Assembly: GCA_024637015.1 (NCBI GenBank)
Contig: JAGXGE010000004.1
Coordinates: 62,001 to 126,000, forward strand
DNA: 64,000 nt
Origin: Aequorivita sp.
GTDB lineage: Bacteria > Bacteroidota > Bacteroidia > Flavobacteriales > Flavobacteriaceae
Direction: 5' to 3'
In this document: piece by piece, positions 54,547-63,688 of the stretch
Layout: every line of letters starts with the position of its first letter
Numbering within the stretch: position 1 is the first letter of the stretch
Translations under genes and position numbers: made by a program
Notes under the pieces: model-generated
Seen by the model: only the letters and a program-made list of their open reading frames with translations
Databases searched by the model: none
What the model was told of the DNA's origin: nothing

Positions 54547-54567
54547 TTTAGAATAAAACAAAAAACT

Positions 54568-57426
54568 ATGTCTGCCAAAAAACGACTCTTCCTTGTTGAT
54601 GCCTACGCCCTAATTTTTAGAGGGTATTTCGCTTTAATAAAAAACCCACAAATAAACAGCAAAGGCCAAAACACTTCAGCCATTATGGGGTTTATGAATT
54701 CACTTATAGACGTGGTAAAAAGAGAACGCCCAGACCATCTGGCCGTTTGTTTCGACAAAGGCGGCAGTGAAGCCCGCAACGAAATGTTTCCAGACTACAA
54801 AGCTAATAGAGACGAAACGCCAGATGCCATAAGGCTTGCCATTCCTTACATTTATAGTATTCTCGAAGCTATGAAAATTCCAATTATGGTGAAGGATGGT
54901 TTTGAAGCAGATGACGTAATTGGCACCTTAGCAAAAAAAGCCGAAAAGGAAGGCTATACTACATTTATGGTTACGCCAGACAAGGATTTTGCGCAATTGG
55001 TTTCAGAAAATATATTTATGTATCGCCCCGTTTTTGGAGGTGGTTATGAAACTTGGGGTATTCCCGAAGTTCAGAAAAAATTTGAAGTGAATGATCCGCT
55101 ACAAGTAATTGACTTTTTAGGAATGATGGGAGATAGCAGTGACAACATTCCCGGACTTCCAGGCGTAGGCGAAAAAACTGCCAAGAAATTTTTGAAGGAA
55201 TTTGGCTCTATGGAAGGCCTGCTTGCAAACACCGCACAGCTAAAAGGTAAAATGAAAGAAAAGGTTGAAGAAAACGTTGAACTTGGTTTACTCAGCAAAA
55301 AACTGGCAACCATTATGCTGGATGTGCCCGTTGAATTCAACGAAGCTGATTTTGAAATGTGCCCTCCTGATACCGAAAAAGTCTTGGAAATTTTTGATGA
55401 TTTGGAGTTCAGAAGACTAAAAGACAATTTCCTCAACGCTTTTTCTATTGAAGGCATGGCTTCTATGGGCACCAGCCGTGTAACCCAAGAAAATAACAAC
55501 GCTTCAGATACAAAACCGAATCCTGCTAAAAACAATCCTGCTGGCGAAGGTCAATTCTCGCTCTTCGGCAACGGTGGCGATGCTTCCGAAGAAATAAAAA
55601 CTTACAACTCTCGCGCTACCATTGAAAACACTGAACATTTCTACCAAACCGTGCAGCCCGGAATGGGCACCAAATTGTTTCTTCAAAATTTAATGAAGAA
55701 GAAAAGCGTTTGTTTTGATACTGAAACTACAGGTTTGAATCCGTTGGAAGCTGAATTGGTCGGCATTGCTTTTTCTTGGGAAAAAGGAAAAGGGTTCTAT
55801 ATTCCCTTCCCAGAAAACCGTGAAGAAGCACAACAACTTTTGGAAGAACTACGTCCCTTTTTTGAAGACGAAACTATTCAGAAAATTGGTCAAAACTTGA
55901 AATACGACATTAAAGTATTAGCCAAGTACAATATTTCAGTAAAAGGAAAATTGTTTGATACCATGCTTGCGCACTATCTCATAAATCCAGATATGCGCCA
56001 CAACATGGACGTTTTGAGCGAAACCTACCTCAACTATACCCCCGTTTCTATCACAGAATTGATTGGTAAAAAAGGTAAAAATCAATTGAATATGCGCGAA
56101 GTTTCTGTTGAAAAACAGACTGAATACGCCGTTGAAGATGCCGATGTTACCTATCAATTAAAGGAACATTTCGAAAAAGAACTTGGCGAAGCAAACACCC
56201 AAAAACTTTTTGATGAAATTGAAGTACCGCTCCTGCGGGTTTTAGCAGCTATGGAACTAGAAGGCATTAATCTAGACGAGGGTTTTCTGAAAAAGCTTTC
56301 CAAAGAACTGGATATAGATATTCTTCAACTTGAAAAACGCATTTACGAAGAAGCTGGCGAAACCTTCAACATCGCATCTCCAAAGCAGTTAGGCGATATT
56401 CTCTTCGGAAAAATGAAATTGATAGACAAACCGAAAAAAACCAAAACAGGCCAATATTCTACGGCGGAAGATGTGCTTTCCTATTTGGCAAAAGACCATA
56501 AGATTATCTGCGATGTTTTGGAATACCGTGGTTTGGCAAAGCTGAAAAGCACCTATGTTGACGCCTTGCCCGAGCAAGTTGAAAAATCCACAGGTCGTGT
56601 GCATACAGATTATATGCAAACTGTTGCAGCTACGGGCCGCTTGAGCAGCAACAACCCAAACCTTCAGAACATTCCTATCCGCACCGAGCGTGGGCGTGAA
56701 GTGCGTAAAGCATTCATTCCAAGAAACGAAGACTACGTTTTGATGGCGGCGGATTATTCACAAATAGAATTGCGTATTATAGCAGCTTTGAGCGAAGAAG
56801 ATACAATGATTGAAGCCTTTAAACATGGGGAAGATATTCACGCTTCCACCGCTTCAAAAGTGTTTAATGTTCCTTTGGGTGAAGTGACGCGTGAGCAACG
56901 AAGCAATGCAAAAACGGTGAATTTCGGAATAATCTACGGCGTTTCCGCTTTTGGCTTAAGCAACCAAACCGATCTTTCCAGAGGCGAAGCCAAAGATTTG
57001 ATAGACACCTATTACAAAACCTATCCAAAACTTCGCAATTACATAAGCGAGCAAATCGATTTTGCACGTGAAAACGGTTATGTACAAACGGTTTTGGGCA
57101 GAAGACGTTATCTAAAGGACATCAACGGAAGCAACCAAGTAGTGCGTGGTGCCGCAGAGCGAAACGCCGTGAACGCTCCAATACAGGGAAGCGCGGCAGA
57201 CATCATTAAAATAGCAATGATAAACATCTACAAAAAACTTGAAGAAGAAAACTACAAAAGCAAAATGCTTCTCCAAGTGCATGATGAACTTGTTTTTGAT
57301 GCTTACAAACCCGAACTGGAAAAACTAAAAACCATGGTGAAGCTTGAAATGGAGAACGCCTACAAACTTACCGTGCCGTTGGATGTAGATATGGGTGTTG
57401 GGGATAATTGGTTGGAGGCGCATTAA
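54568..57426 (+). CDS. polA: DNA polymerase I
   Basis: 952 residues with all three domains. The 5'-3' nuclease (~1-300; LFLVDAYALIFRGYFA, DDVIGTLA, GLPGVGEKTA), a 3'-5' exonuclease with an intact DTETTG site at ~384 and DADVTYQL, and the polymerase domain (VLMAADYSQIELRI, RSNAKTVNFGIIYG, QVHDELVFDA). The exonuclease acids are present, so it should proofread, unlike some relatives. Functions in repair and Okazaki fragment processing. It is a single-gene unit closed by a terminator. Confidence 0.97.
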   Translation: MSAKKRLFLVDAYALIFRGYFALIKNPQINSKGQNTSAIMGFMNSLIDVVKRERPDHLAVCFDKGGSEARNEMFPDYKANRDETPDAIRLAIPYIYSILEAMKIPIMVKDGFEADDVIGTLAKKAEKEGYTTFMVTPDKDFAQLVSENIFMYRPVFGGGYETWGIPEVQKKFEVNDPLQVIDFLGMMGDSSDNIPGLPGVGEKTAKKFLKEFGSMEGLLANTAQLKGKMKEKVEENVELGLLSKKLATIMLDVPVEFNEADFEMCPPDTEKVLEIFDDLEFRRLKDNFLNAFSIEGMASMGTSRVTQENNNASDTKPNPAKNNPAGEGQFSLFGNGGDASEEIKTYNSRATIENTEHFYQTVQPGMGTKLFLQNLMKKKSVCFDTETTGLNPLEAELVGIAFSWEKGKGFYIPFPENREEAQQLLEELRPFFEDETIQKIGQNLKYDIKVLAKYNISVKGKLFDTMLAHYLINPDMRHNMDVLSETYLNYTPVSITELIGKKGKNQLNMREVSVEKQTEYAVEDADVTYQLKEHFEKELGEANTQKLFDEIEVPLLRVLAAMELEGINLDEGFLKKLSKELDIDILQLEKRIYEEAGETFNIASPKQLGDILFGKMKLIDKPKKTKTGQYSTAEDVLSYLAKDHKIICDVLEYRGLAKLKSTYVDALPEQVEKSTGRVHTDYMQTVAATGRLSSNNPNLQNIPIRTERGREVRKAFIPRNEDYVLMAADYSQIELRIIAALSEEDTMIEAFKHGEDIHASTASKVFNVPLGEVTREQRSNAKTVNFGIIYGVSAFGLSNQTDLSRGEAKDLIDTYYKTYPKLRNYISEQIDFARENGYVQTVLGRRRYLKDINGSNQVVRGAAERNAVNAPIQGSAADIIKIAMINIYKKLEEENYKSKMLLQVHDELVFDAYKPELEKLKTMVKLEMENAYKLTVPLDVDMGVGDNWLEAH

Positions 57427-57455
57427 ATTATTTAGATAAGATTATAAAAATAAAA

Positions 57456-57484
57456 AAGCCGAAAGAACATCTTTCGGCTTTTTT
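57456..57484. terminator. Bidirectional terminator between polA and the lipocalin-like gene
   Basis: AAGCCGAAAG and CTTTCGGCTT make a 10-bp stem with a 5-base loop, preceded by A-run and followed by T-run, so it can end both converging transcripts. Confidence 0.9.
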
Positions 57485-57502
57485 GCTTATAAAAGTATTC
57501 GC

Positions 57503-58027
57503 TTATTGCTTTGTATACACAAAAGTAATATCCTCGGTAACAGTAGTGGTAGTGCCGTTGTCGTCCACTTCAATAAATAAACCTTCCTGGATAACATAGG
57601 TAAGTGTGTTGCCAGAAATAGTAGCATTGGCATTGCCAAAACCACCAACTACTAACGACACATCATTACCTTCCTTGGTGTAAACAAAAGGAGTTACCTC
57701 AGTTTCAGAAACACAATCAATAGTGTACTCATACTCATCTGTTGTTCCGACAACCAATGTAAGTTGTATGTCGGCATATGAAGTAGAAGTAGCCTCTCCG
57801 GTACCATTACCATCAAAGCTAAGAGTCTCGTTTTGGTAACAATCAGTCTCATCCATTACACTTTTTGAGGCCGTTCCATCATTATTTAAGTCGTAAGCAT
57901 TCTCAGTTTCAAAAGCGGTCAGTTTCCAGTTCCCTTCCACAGAAGTACTGTTGTTGCTGTTGTCATCATCTTTAGAGCAAGCTGTAAAAGCTGCAGCCAC
58001 AAGAAGTAATCCAAATAATTTTTTCAT
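57503..58027 (-). CDS. Lipocalin-like lipoprotein
   Basis: 174 residues. Lipoprotein signal with FTACS, acylated Cys17, followed by an acidic SKDDDNSNN linker typical of surface-exposed lipoproteins in Bacteroidota. The mature domain opens with VEGNWKLTAFE, the pattern of lipocalin-like proteins of this phylum, and continues with beta-strand repeats ending in TFVYTKQ. The ligand is unknown. A TAGTTTTG element lies about 22 bases upstream. Confidence 0.75.
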   Translation of the reverse strand: MKKLFGLLLVAAAFTACSKDDDNSNNSTSVEGNWKLTAFETENAYDLNNDGTASKSVMDETDCYQNETLSFDGNGTGEATSTSYADIQLTLVVGTTDEYEYTIDCVSETEVTPFVYTKEGNDVSLVVGGFGNANATISGNTLTYVIQEGLFIEVDDNGTTTTVTEDITFVYTKQ

Positions 58028-58048
58028 AGTTTTGTTTTTTTATGGGCG

Positions 58049-58056
58049 CAAAACTA
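58049..58056 (-). promoter_or_regulatory. -7 element TAGTTTTG before the lipocalin-like gene
   Basis: Full match to TAnnTTTG on the minus strand, 22 bases upstream of the ATG. The nearest TTTG upstream is 27 bases away, a little too far for a normal -33 box. Confidence 0.4.
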
Positions 58057-58234
58057 AATGAAATTAAACCTAACGAGCTCTTTCAAACGTTAAATAAACA
58101 CATATATTTTTAATCGAAACGTTCAGTGCCATTCTGTGAAAACTTGGGGGTTGGGGAGAATTGAGAGTAAGAATATTAAACAAGTTGGCTGTCTTTGCAT
58201 TTCAATCTTTTTATCGAAACAACATTAATAAGAG

Positions 58235-58285
58235 TTTTTCAGTCTTACGTCTTAAATCTTAAAGCGAAGCGGACTTACATCTTTA
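58235..58285. repeat. Dispersed repeat, copy 1 (GTCTTA...AGCGAAGCGGACTT)
   Basis: TCTTACGTCTTAAATCTTA then AGCGAAGCGGACTTACATC resembles the stretch at 63069-63110 (TCTTATGTCTTTC, AGCGCAGCGGTCTT). The two copies flank the 58323 gene and pyc. Confidence 0.45.
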
Positions 58286-58322
58286 ATGAAATCTATATCT
58301 TTAAGAACAATTATCAAAGGAT

Positions 58323-59381
58323 ATGAGCAAACTGATTTCAAAAAAGAAACCCGCCTACCCAATTACCGAAGCGCTTTCAAAATATCTTACCCGCCATGGA
58401 CGTAATATAAAAATCCCCATTTATTATGACGACCTTATGCGTTTTCATGGCTCGGTGAACATTTATGACAAAAATGGGAATGATACCCTGTGGGTAAGTG
58501 TCTATTATTCTGAATTTGAAACCGAAGAAATAAATCTCAGCCTAAAAAGAATGTATTCCATATTGCATTCTGACGGAAGCGATATCCTGCTACCCTACTT
58601 AAACATTGACCAGATAGACTTTTGCACGTTTGGAAATTCAAAACCTTTCCGAGTAAAGGTCCGAAACATATTAAACGATAACTATCTTTTTCTTTACATA
58701 AAAAAGGCAGACGCTTCGCGTATTTATGGTTTGGAGTTGGAACACCTTCTTTCACCCAACCACATTAACTTTCTAGTGCATGGAAATACATTGATAGAAG
58801 AACATATTTCAGGCATTCCTGGAGACGATTTTATTAAAAACAATCTTAATACATGTTCTGAAAGAGATAAAAAAGAGATAGCAAAAGAGTTCGTAAAATT
58901 CAACGAACGCTGCTTTGTTAGGCTCTTGGGCGATATGCGATCCTATAATTATGTAATGGTGCTGACCCACGATTTTGATCGTATTCAATATAGAATCCGC
59001 GCCATAGATTTTGACCAGCAAAGTTATGAAGGCAATGCAAAGGTTTATCTTCCCCAATTTCTAAAAGAAAATAACAAACTTGTAAAAATGACTTCCGAAT
59101 TACTACAGGAAGCATCAATAGAACAATACAAAAACGAAGAACGTTCCTTATTGGCAAAAAGAGCCACTAGTGAAAAAAATCGTCTTAAAGAACTTATGGA
59201 TTGTATGCTGAACGACCATATTTCAACCCCTCAAAAAATTAAGGAATTAAAAATGGATTTATTCAGTCTGACGGGCGACATAAATTTTAAAAAATCCAAG
59301 AATATGGGCGAAATTTTAAAAAGCGCGTTGGATTTTATTATACGGAATTATAAAAGTGAAAACCCGTTCATAATTTCTTAG
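58323..59381 (+). CDS. Uncharacterised protein with kinase-like catalytic motif pair
   Basis: 352 residues, no signal or membrane segment. No family recognised with certainty. Residues ~195-230 read VRLLGDMRSYNYVMV followed ~20 residues later by YRIRAIDFDQQSYEGN. This spacing and pattern is like the catalytic loop (HGDxxxxN) and metal-binding DFD of aminoglycoside-phosphotransferase-like kinases, though the leading His is replaced by Leu/Gly. The N-terminal part (KIPIYYDDLMRFHGSVN) has no clear nucleotide-binding loop. Start ATG 58323 follows a good AAAGGA ribosome site. It lies 112 bases before pyc, perhaps linked in function. Confidence 0.6.
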   Translation: MSKLISKKKPAYPITEALSKYLTRHGRNIKIPIYYDDLMRFHGSVNIYDKNGNDTLWVSVYYSEFETEEINLSLKRMYSILHSDGSDILLPYLNIDQIDFCTFGNSKPFRVKVRNILNDNYLFLYIKKADASRIYGLELEHLLSPNHINFLVHGNTLIEEHISGIPGDDFIKNNLNTCSERDKKEIAKEFVKFNERCFVRLLGDMRSYNYVMVLTHDFDRIQYRIRAIDFDQQSYEGNAKVYLPQFLKENNKLVKMTSELLQEASIEQYKNEERSLLAKRATSEKNRLKELMDCMLNDHISTPQKIKELKMDLFSLTGDINFKKSKNMGEILKSALDFIIRNYKSENPFIIS

Positions 59382-59493
59382 ATATAAAATGTTGATAAGT
59401 AACATACGTCTATTTGTTATGCGCGCATAGTATTTTTTATCTTTATCCGGACGGGTTATATTTTGTATATTCTAAAAATTAAAAGTCTTTTCC

Positions 59494-62400
59494 ATGGAAA
59501 TTAAAAAAGTGTTAGTCGCCAATCGCAGTGAAATTGCAATCAGGGTTTTACGTGCCTGTACAGAAATTAATTTGAAGACGGTCGCCATTTTTACTTATGA
59601 AGACCGCTATTCACAGCATCGCTATAAAGCAGATGAATCTTACCAAATAGGCGAAAACGACCAACCTTTAAAGCCGTATCTCGATGGCGATGCTATCATT
59701 GCATTGGCCAAATCCAAAAACGTGGATGCCATCCACCCCGGATACGGATTTTTATCTGAAAATTCTGAATTTGCCCGTAAATGTGCCAAAAACGGAATCA
59801 TTTTTATTGGCCCAGACCCAAAAGTTATGGATGCTCTCGGCGATAAAATAACCGCAAAAAAAATCGCCGAAAAATGCAAGGTTCCCATTATAAAAAGTAA
59901 CACTAAAAAGCTATCTTCTTTAAAAATTGCCCTTTCCGAAGCCGATGCCATTGGCTATCCATTAATGCTCAAAGCAGCATCTGGCGGTGGCGGAAGAGGA
60001 ATGCGTATAATTAGAACCGATGAAGATTTAAAAAATAATTTTGAGTCTGCAAAAAGCGAATCCTTAAATGCTTTTGGGGATGATACGATGTTTCTTGAAA
60101 AATATATTGAGAATCCAAAACACTTGGAGGTTCAGATTGTTGCAGATAACCACGGAAACATCCGTCATCTTTTTGAGCGCGACTGCTCTGTACAGCGAAG
60201 ACACCAAAAAGTAGTAGAAATTGCTCCTTCCCATAATGTATCGGAAAATGTTAAACAAGCACTTTACAAATACGCCATCAGTATTGCCGAAGAAGTAAAT
60301 TATAATAATGTTGGGACTGTGGAATTTCTGGTTGATCAGAAAGACGATGTTTATTTTATTGAAGTAAACCCTCGAATTCAGGTGGAACACACCGTAACCG
60401 AAATGGTAACGGGCATAGACCTAATAAAGACTCAAATTTTTGTTGCTGGCGGCTATAAACTTTCAGACCAACAAATAAAAATTTATGGCCAGGAATCACT
60501 GGCCACCTATGGTTTTGCACTTCAGTGCCGATTGACCACTGAAGATCCCGCAAATAACTTTACGCCAGATTACGGCACAATCACTACCTACAGAAGTGCT
60601 GCGGGCATGGGCATACGTCTGGATGCTGGGAGTATTTACCAGTCCTACAGCGTAAGTCCGTTTTTCGATTCGATGCTTGTAAAAGTATCCGCTCATGGAA
60701 GAACTTTGGACGGAGCCGTTCGCAAGATGGTTCGCGCTTTAAAAGAATTCCGCATACGCGGGGTAAAGACCAATATCCATTTTCTTCAAAATGTAATTCA
60801 ACACGAAACATTTAAAGAAGGGAAAGCTACCGTCAACTTTATTGGCAATACGCCTGCATTGTTTGAAATTAAACTTTCGCAAGACCGAACTTCAAAAATT
60901 GTGAATTACTTAGGCGAAGTAATTGTAAACGGAAACCCCGATGTAAAGACATTTGATAAGAATAGAATTTTCAGAACCCCAAAAATTCCAAGGGTGGAGC
61001 CAATGGAAAATTTTCCTAAAGGAACCAAAGATATGCTCACAGAAATGGGGCCGGAAAAATTCTGTGCCTGGTTAAAAGCTGAAAAAAAGATACATTATAC
61101 AGACACCACGATCCGCGATGCCCATCAATCTTTACTGGCAACTAGGATGCGAACCCACGATATGCTTAACGTGGCAGAAAGCTTCGCCAAAAACCATCCC
61201 AACACTTTTAGTATTGAAATGTGGGGCGGTGCTACTTTTGATGTTTGTCTTCGTTTTTTAAATGAGAGCCCATGGACACGTTTACGCGAACTTCGAAAAT
61301 TGATGCCAAATATCCTCTTCCAAATGTTGCTTCGCGGTTCCAATGGCGTTGGCTATAAAGCATATCCTGATAATCTTATTGAAAAATTCATCGAAACTTC
61401 CTGGGAAAATGGAATAGATATTTTTAGGATATTCGATTCATTGAACTGGGTAAAAGCCATGGAACCGAGTATTAATTTCGTTCGCAACAAAACTGGAGGA
61501 ATTGCCGAAGCAGCCATAAGTTACACCGGTGATATTTTAGACCCAAAGGAAACCAAATACACTTTAAAATATTATACCCAGCTAGCAAAAGACCTTGAAA
61601 ACGCAGGTGCCCATATGATTGCCATTAAAGATATGGCCGGATTGTTAAAGCCTTACGCGGCAACGGAGTTGGTTTTAGCTTTAAAAGACACTGTGAATAT
61701 TCCGTTGCATTTACATACCCATGATACTTCCTCCATTCAATCTGCCACTTACTTAAAGGCAATTGAGGCGGGCGTAGATGTTGTTGATGTAGCTTTGGGC
61801 GGGTTGTCGGGCTTAACCTCACAACCCAACTTCAATTCAATTGTTGAAATGATGCGAAACCAGGATCGTGAAAACAAGTTCGACATCAATAAACTGAATG
61901 AATTTTCTAATTATTGGGAAGATGTTCGCGAAATGTACTATCCTTTTGAATCTGGCTTAAAAGCTGGAACAGCTGAAGTGTATCAACACGAAATTCCGGG
62001 TGGACAGTATTCAAATTTACGTCCTCAAGCTGAAGCCCTAGGGTTGGGAGACCGTTTTGATGAAGTGAAAAAAATGTACACTCGGGTAAACGAAATGTTT
62101 GGAAATTTAGTGAAAGTTACCCCCAGTTCCAAAGTGGTGGGCGATATGGCCATTTTTATGGTAACGAATAATTTGTATCCCGAGGATGTTATGGAGCGCG
62201 GACAAGATATTTCCTTTCCAGAATCTGTTATCAATTTCTTTAAGGGTGACTTGGGACAACCCTTGGGTGGTTTTCCGAAAGAGCTTCAAAAAATAATCCT
62301 AAAAAACAATAAAGCATATACCGATAGGCCAAATGCACATTTGGAACCCATAGATTTTGATGCGGAATTCAAAGTTTTTAGTAAAAAATTCCAGGAAGGT

Positions 62401-62946
62401 TTTACTCGTCCCATTGAGTTTGAAGATTTTCTTTCTTATAGTTTATATCCACGGGTTTTTGAAGATGCACACGAAAAATATAAGTTATATGGAAATGTCG
62501 CCATTCTTGATACCCAAAATTTCTTCTATGGAATGAAGCCTCAGGAAGAGGCCATTATTGAACTTGAGCCAGGAAAATCAATTATTGTAAAGCTTCTTTC
62601 TATAGGAATCCCAAATGAGGATGGTGTGCGTATCGTTTTCTTTTCGGTAAATGGTGAAAATCGTTTTATAGAAATAAAAGACAAGTCTATTAAGGTAGAA
62701 AAAGAGATTCACGCAAAGATAGATCCTCAGGACACCGCTCAATACGGAGCACCATTACAAGGAAGTTTGTATAAAATTTTGGTGAAAAAAGGGCAGGAAA
62801 TAAAAAAGAACGATCACCTCTTTATTATTGAAGCCATGAAAATGGAAACTACAATAACTGCAAATAAAGCTGGGAAAGTTAAATCCATCTCCCTAAAACC
62901 AGGAACAATGGTAATGAAAGATGATTTGATTTTGACTTTGGAATAG
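59494..62946 (+). CDS. pyc: Pyruvate carboxylase
   Basis: 1150 residues, the full length of a single-chain enzyme. Biotin carboxylase (~1-460; VLVANRSEIAIRVLRA, KAASGGGGRGMR, EVNPRIQVEHTVTE), carboxyltransferase (~540-830; TTIRDAHQSLLATRMR, IKDMAGLLKPYAA) and a C-terminal biotinyl domain with Lys1116 in EAMKMET. It carboxylates pyruvate to oxaloacetate using ATP and bicarbonate, an anaplerotic step. A strong terminator follows. Confidence 0.97.
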   Translation: MEIKKVLVANRSEIAIRVLRACTEINLKTVAIFTYEDRYSQHRYKADESYQIGENDQPLKPYLDGDAIIALAKSKNVDAIHPGYGFLSENSEFARKCAKNGIIFIGPDPKVMDALGDKITAKKIAEKCKVPIIKSNTKKLSSLKIALSEADAIGYPLMLKAASGGGGRGMRIIRTDEDLKNNFESAKSESLNAFGDDTMFLEKYIENPKHLEVQIVADNHGNIRHLFERDCSVQRRHQKVVEIAPSHNVSENVKQALYKYAISIAEEVNYNNVGTVEFLVDQKDDVYFIEVNPRIQVEHTVTEMVTGIDLIKTQIFVAGGYKLSDQQIKIYGQESLATYGFALQCRLTTEDPANNFTPDYGTITTYRSAAGMGIRLDAGSIYQSYSVSPFFDSMLVKVSAHGRTLDGAVRKMVRALKEFRIRGVKTNIHFLQNVIQHETFKEGKATVNFIGNTPALFEIKLSQDRTSKIVNYLGEVIVNGNPDVKTFDKNRIFRTPKIPRVEPMENFPKGTKDMLTEMGPEKFCAWLKAEKKIHYTDTTIRDAHQSLLATRMRTHDMLNVAESFAKNHPNTFSIEMWGGATFDVCLRFLNESPWTRLRELRKLMPNILFQMLLRGSNGVGYKAYPDNLIEKFIETSWENGIDIFRIFDSLNWVKAMEPSINFVRNKTGGIAEAAISYTGDILDPKETKYTLKYYTQLAKDLENAGAHMIAIKDMAGLLKPYAATELVLALKDTVNIPLHLHTHDTSSIQSATYLKAIEAGVDVVDVALGGLSGLTSQPNFNSIVEMMRNQDRENKFDINKLNEFSNYWEDVREMYYPFESGLKAGTAEVYQHEIPGGQYSNLRPQAEALGLGDRFDEVKKMYTRVNEMFGNLVKVTPSSKVVGDMAIFMVTNNLYPEDVMERGQDISFPESVINFFKGDLGQPLGGFPKELQKIILKNNKAYTDRPNAHLEPIDFDAEFKVFSKKFQEGFTRPIEFEDFLSYSLYPRVFEDAHEKYKLYGNVAILDTQNFFYGMKPQEEAIIELEPGKSIIVKLLSIGIPNEDGVRIVFFSVNGENRFIEIKDKSIKVEKEIHAKIDPQDTAQYGAPLQGSLYKILVKKGQEIKKNDHLFIIEAMKMETTITANKAGKVKSISLKPGTMVMKDDLILTLE

Positions 62947-62960
62947 CTCTGAAATCAATA

Positions 62961-62985
62961 CTCTGGCTTCGCTCAGCAACCAGAA
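62961..62985. repeat. Short palindromic repeat after pyc
   Basis: TCTGG, then CTTCGCTCAGCAA, then CCAGA; the core resembles the TTGCTGAGCGAAG-type flavobacterial repeats. Confidence 0.4.
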
Positions 62986-63004
62986 TTTTGAAACTAAATT
63001 GAAT

Positions 63005-63050
63005 GCTTTGCGCTTTTGTGAGAGAAAAATTGCAAACAAAAGCGCAAAGC
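63005..63050 (+). terminator. Terminator of pyc
   Basis: GCTTTGCGCTTTTGT and ACAAAAGCGCAAAGC form a perfect 15-bp stem with a 16-base loop, followed by TTTTTAATT. Confidence 0.85.
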
Positions 63051-63068
63051 TTTTTAATTAACAAAAAA

Positions 63069-63110
63069 GTCTTTATTCTTATGTCTTTCAGCGCAGCGGT
63101 CTTTTGTCTT
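63069..63110. repeat. Dispersed repeat, copy 2
   Basis: TCTTATGTCTTTC and AGCGCAGCGGTCTT; matches the copy at 58235-58285 in layout and core. Confidence 0.45.
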
Positions 63111-63128
63111 AAATTTTATTCCCACCCC

Positions 63129-63158
63129 TTGCTTTTCAAATAAATAACACTACATTTG
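63129..63158 (+). promoter_or_regulatory. Promoter of the rplM-rpsI operon
   Basis: TTG at 63129-63131, a 19-base spacer and TACATTTG at 63151-63158, a full match to TAnnTTTG. It implies a ~70-base leader before the rplM ATG. Confidence 0.7.
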
Positions 63159-63232
63159 CACCCCTCTTAGGCAAAATTCGTTTTGATTTAGGGTGAGAAA
63201 ACAATGAATTATTAACAATTGACAAAGACTAA

Positions 63233-63688
63233 ATGGATACATTAAGTTACAAAACAGTATCTGCCAACAAAGGAACCGTTGTAAAAGAATGGTTATTGGT
63301 AGATGCGGACGGGCAAACATTGGGTCGTCTTGCAAGCGAAGTTGCTAAATTACTTCGCGGTAAGCACAAACCTAGTTTCACCCCTCACGTAGATTGCGGT
63401 GATAACGTAATTATTATTAATTCCAGTAAAATAAACCTTACTGGTAACAAATGGAACGACAAAACGTACATTCGCCACACAGGATATCCTGGTGGACAAC
63501 GTAGCCTTACCGCTACAGAAATGTACAAAAAAGATCCTGCAAGGCTTGTTGAAAAAGCTGTGAAAGGAATGCTTCCTAAAAACAAATTGGGCGCGGAAAT
63601 CTTCAGAAACTTAAAAGTTTATGTAGATGCAAACCACGGTCAAGAAGCACAAAAACCTAGAGCTATTAACTTTAACGACAACAAGTAA
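63233..63688 (+). CDS. rplM: 50S ribosomal protein L13
   Basis: 151 residues. [28 protein letters not shown] near residue 21 and [18 protein letters not shown] are L13 hallmarks. ATG 63233 follows the promoter leader. It is the first gene of the conserved rplM-rpsI operon and overlaps rpsI by one base (TAATG). Confidence 0.98.
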   Translation: MDTLSYKTVSANKGTVVKEWLLVDADGQTLGRLASEVAKLLRGKHKPSFTPHVDCGDNVIIINSSKINLTGNKWNDKTYIRHTGYPGGQRSLTATEMYKKDPARLVEKAVKGMLPKNKLGAEIFRNLKVYVDANHGQEAQKPRAINFNDNK

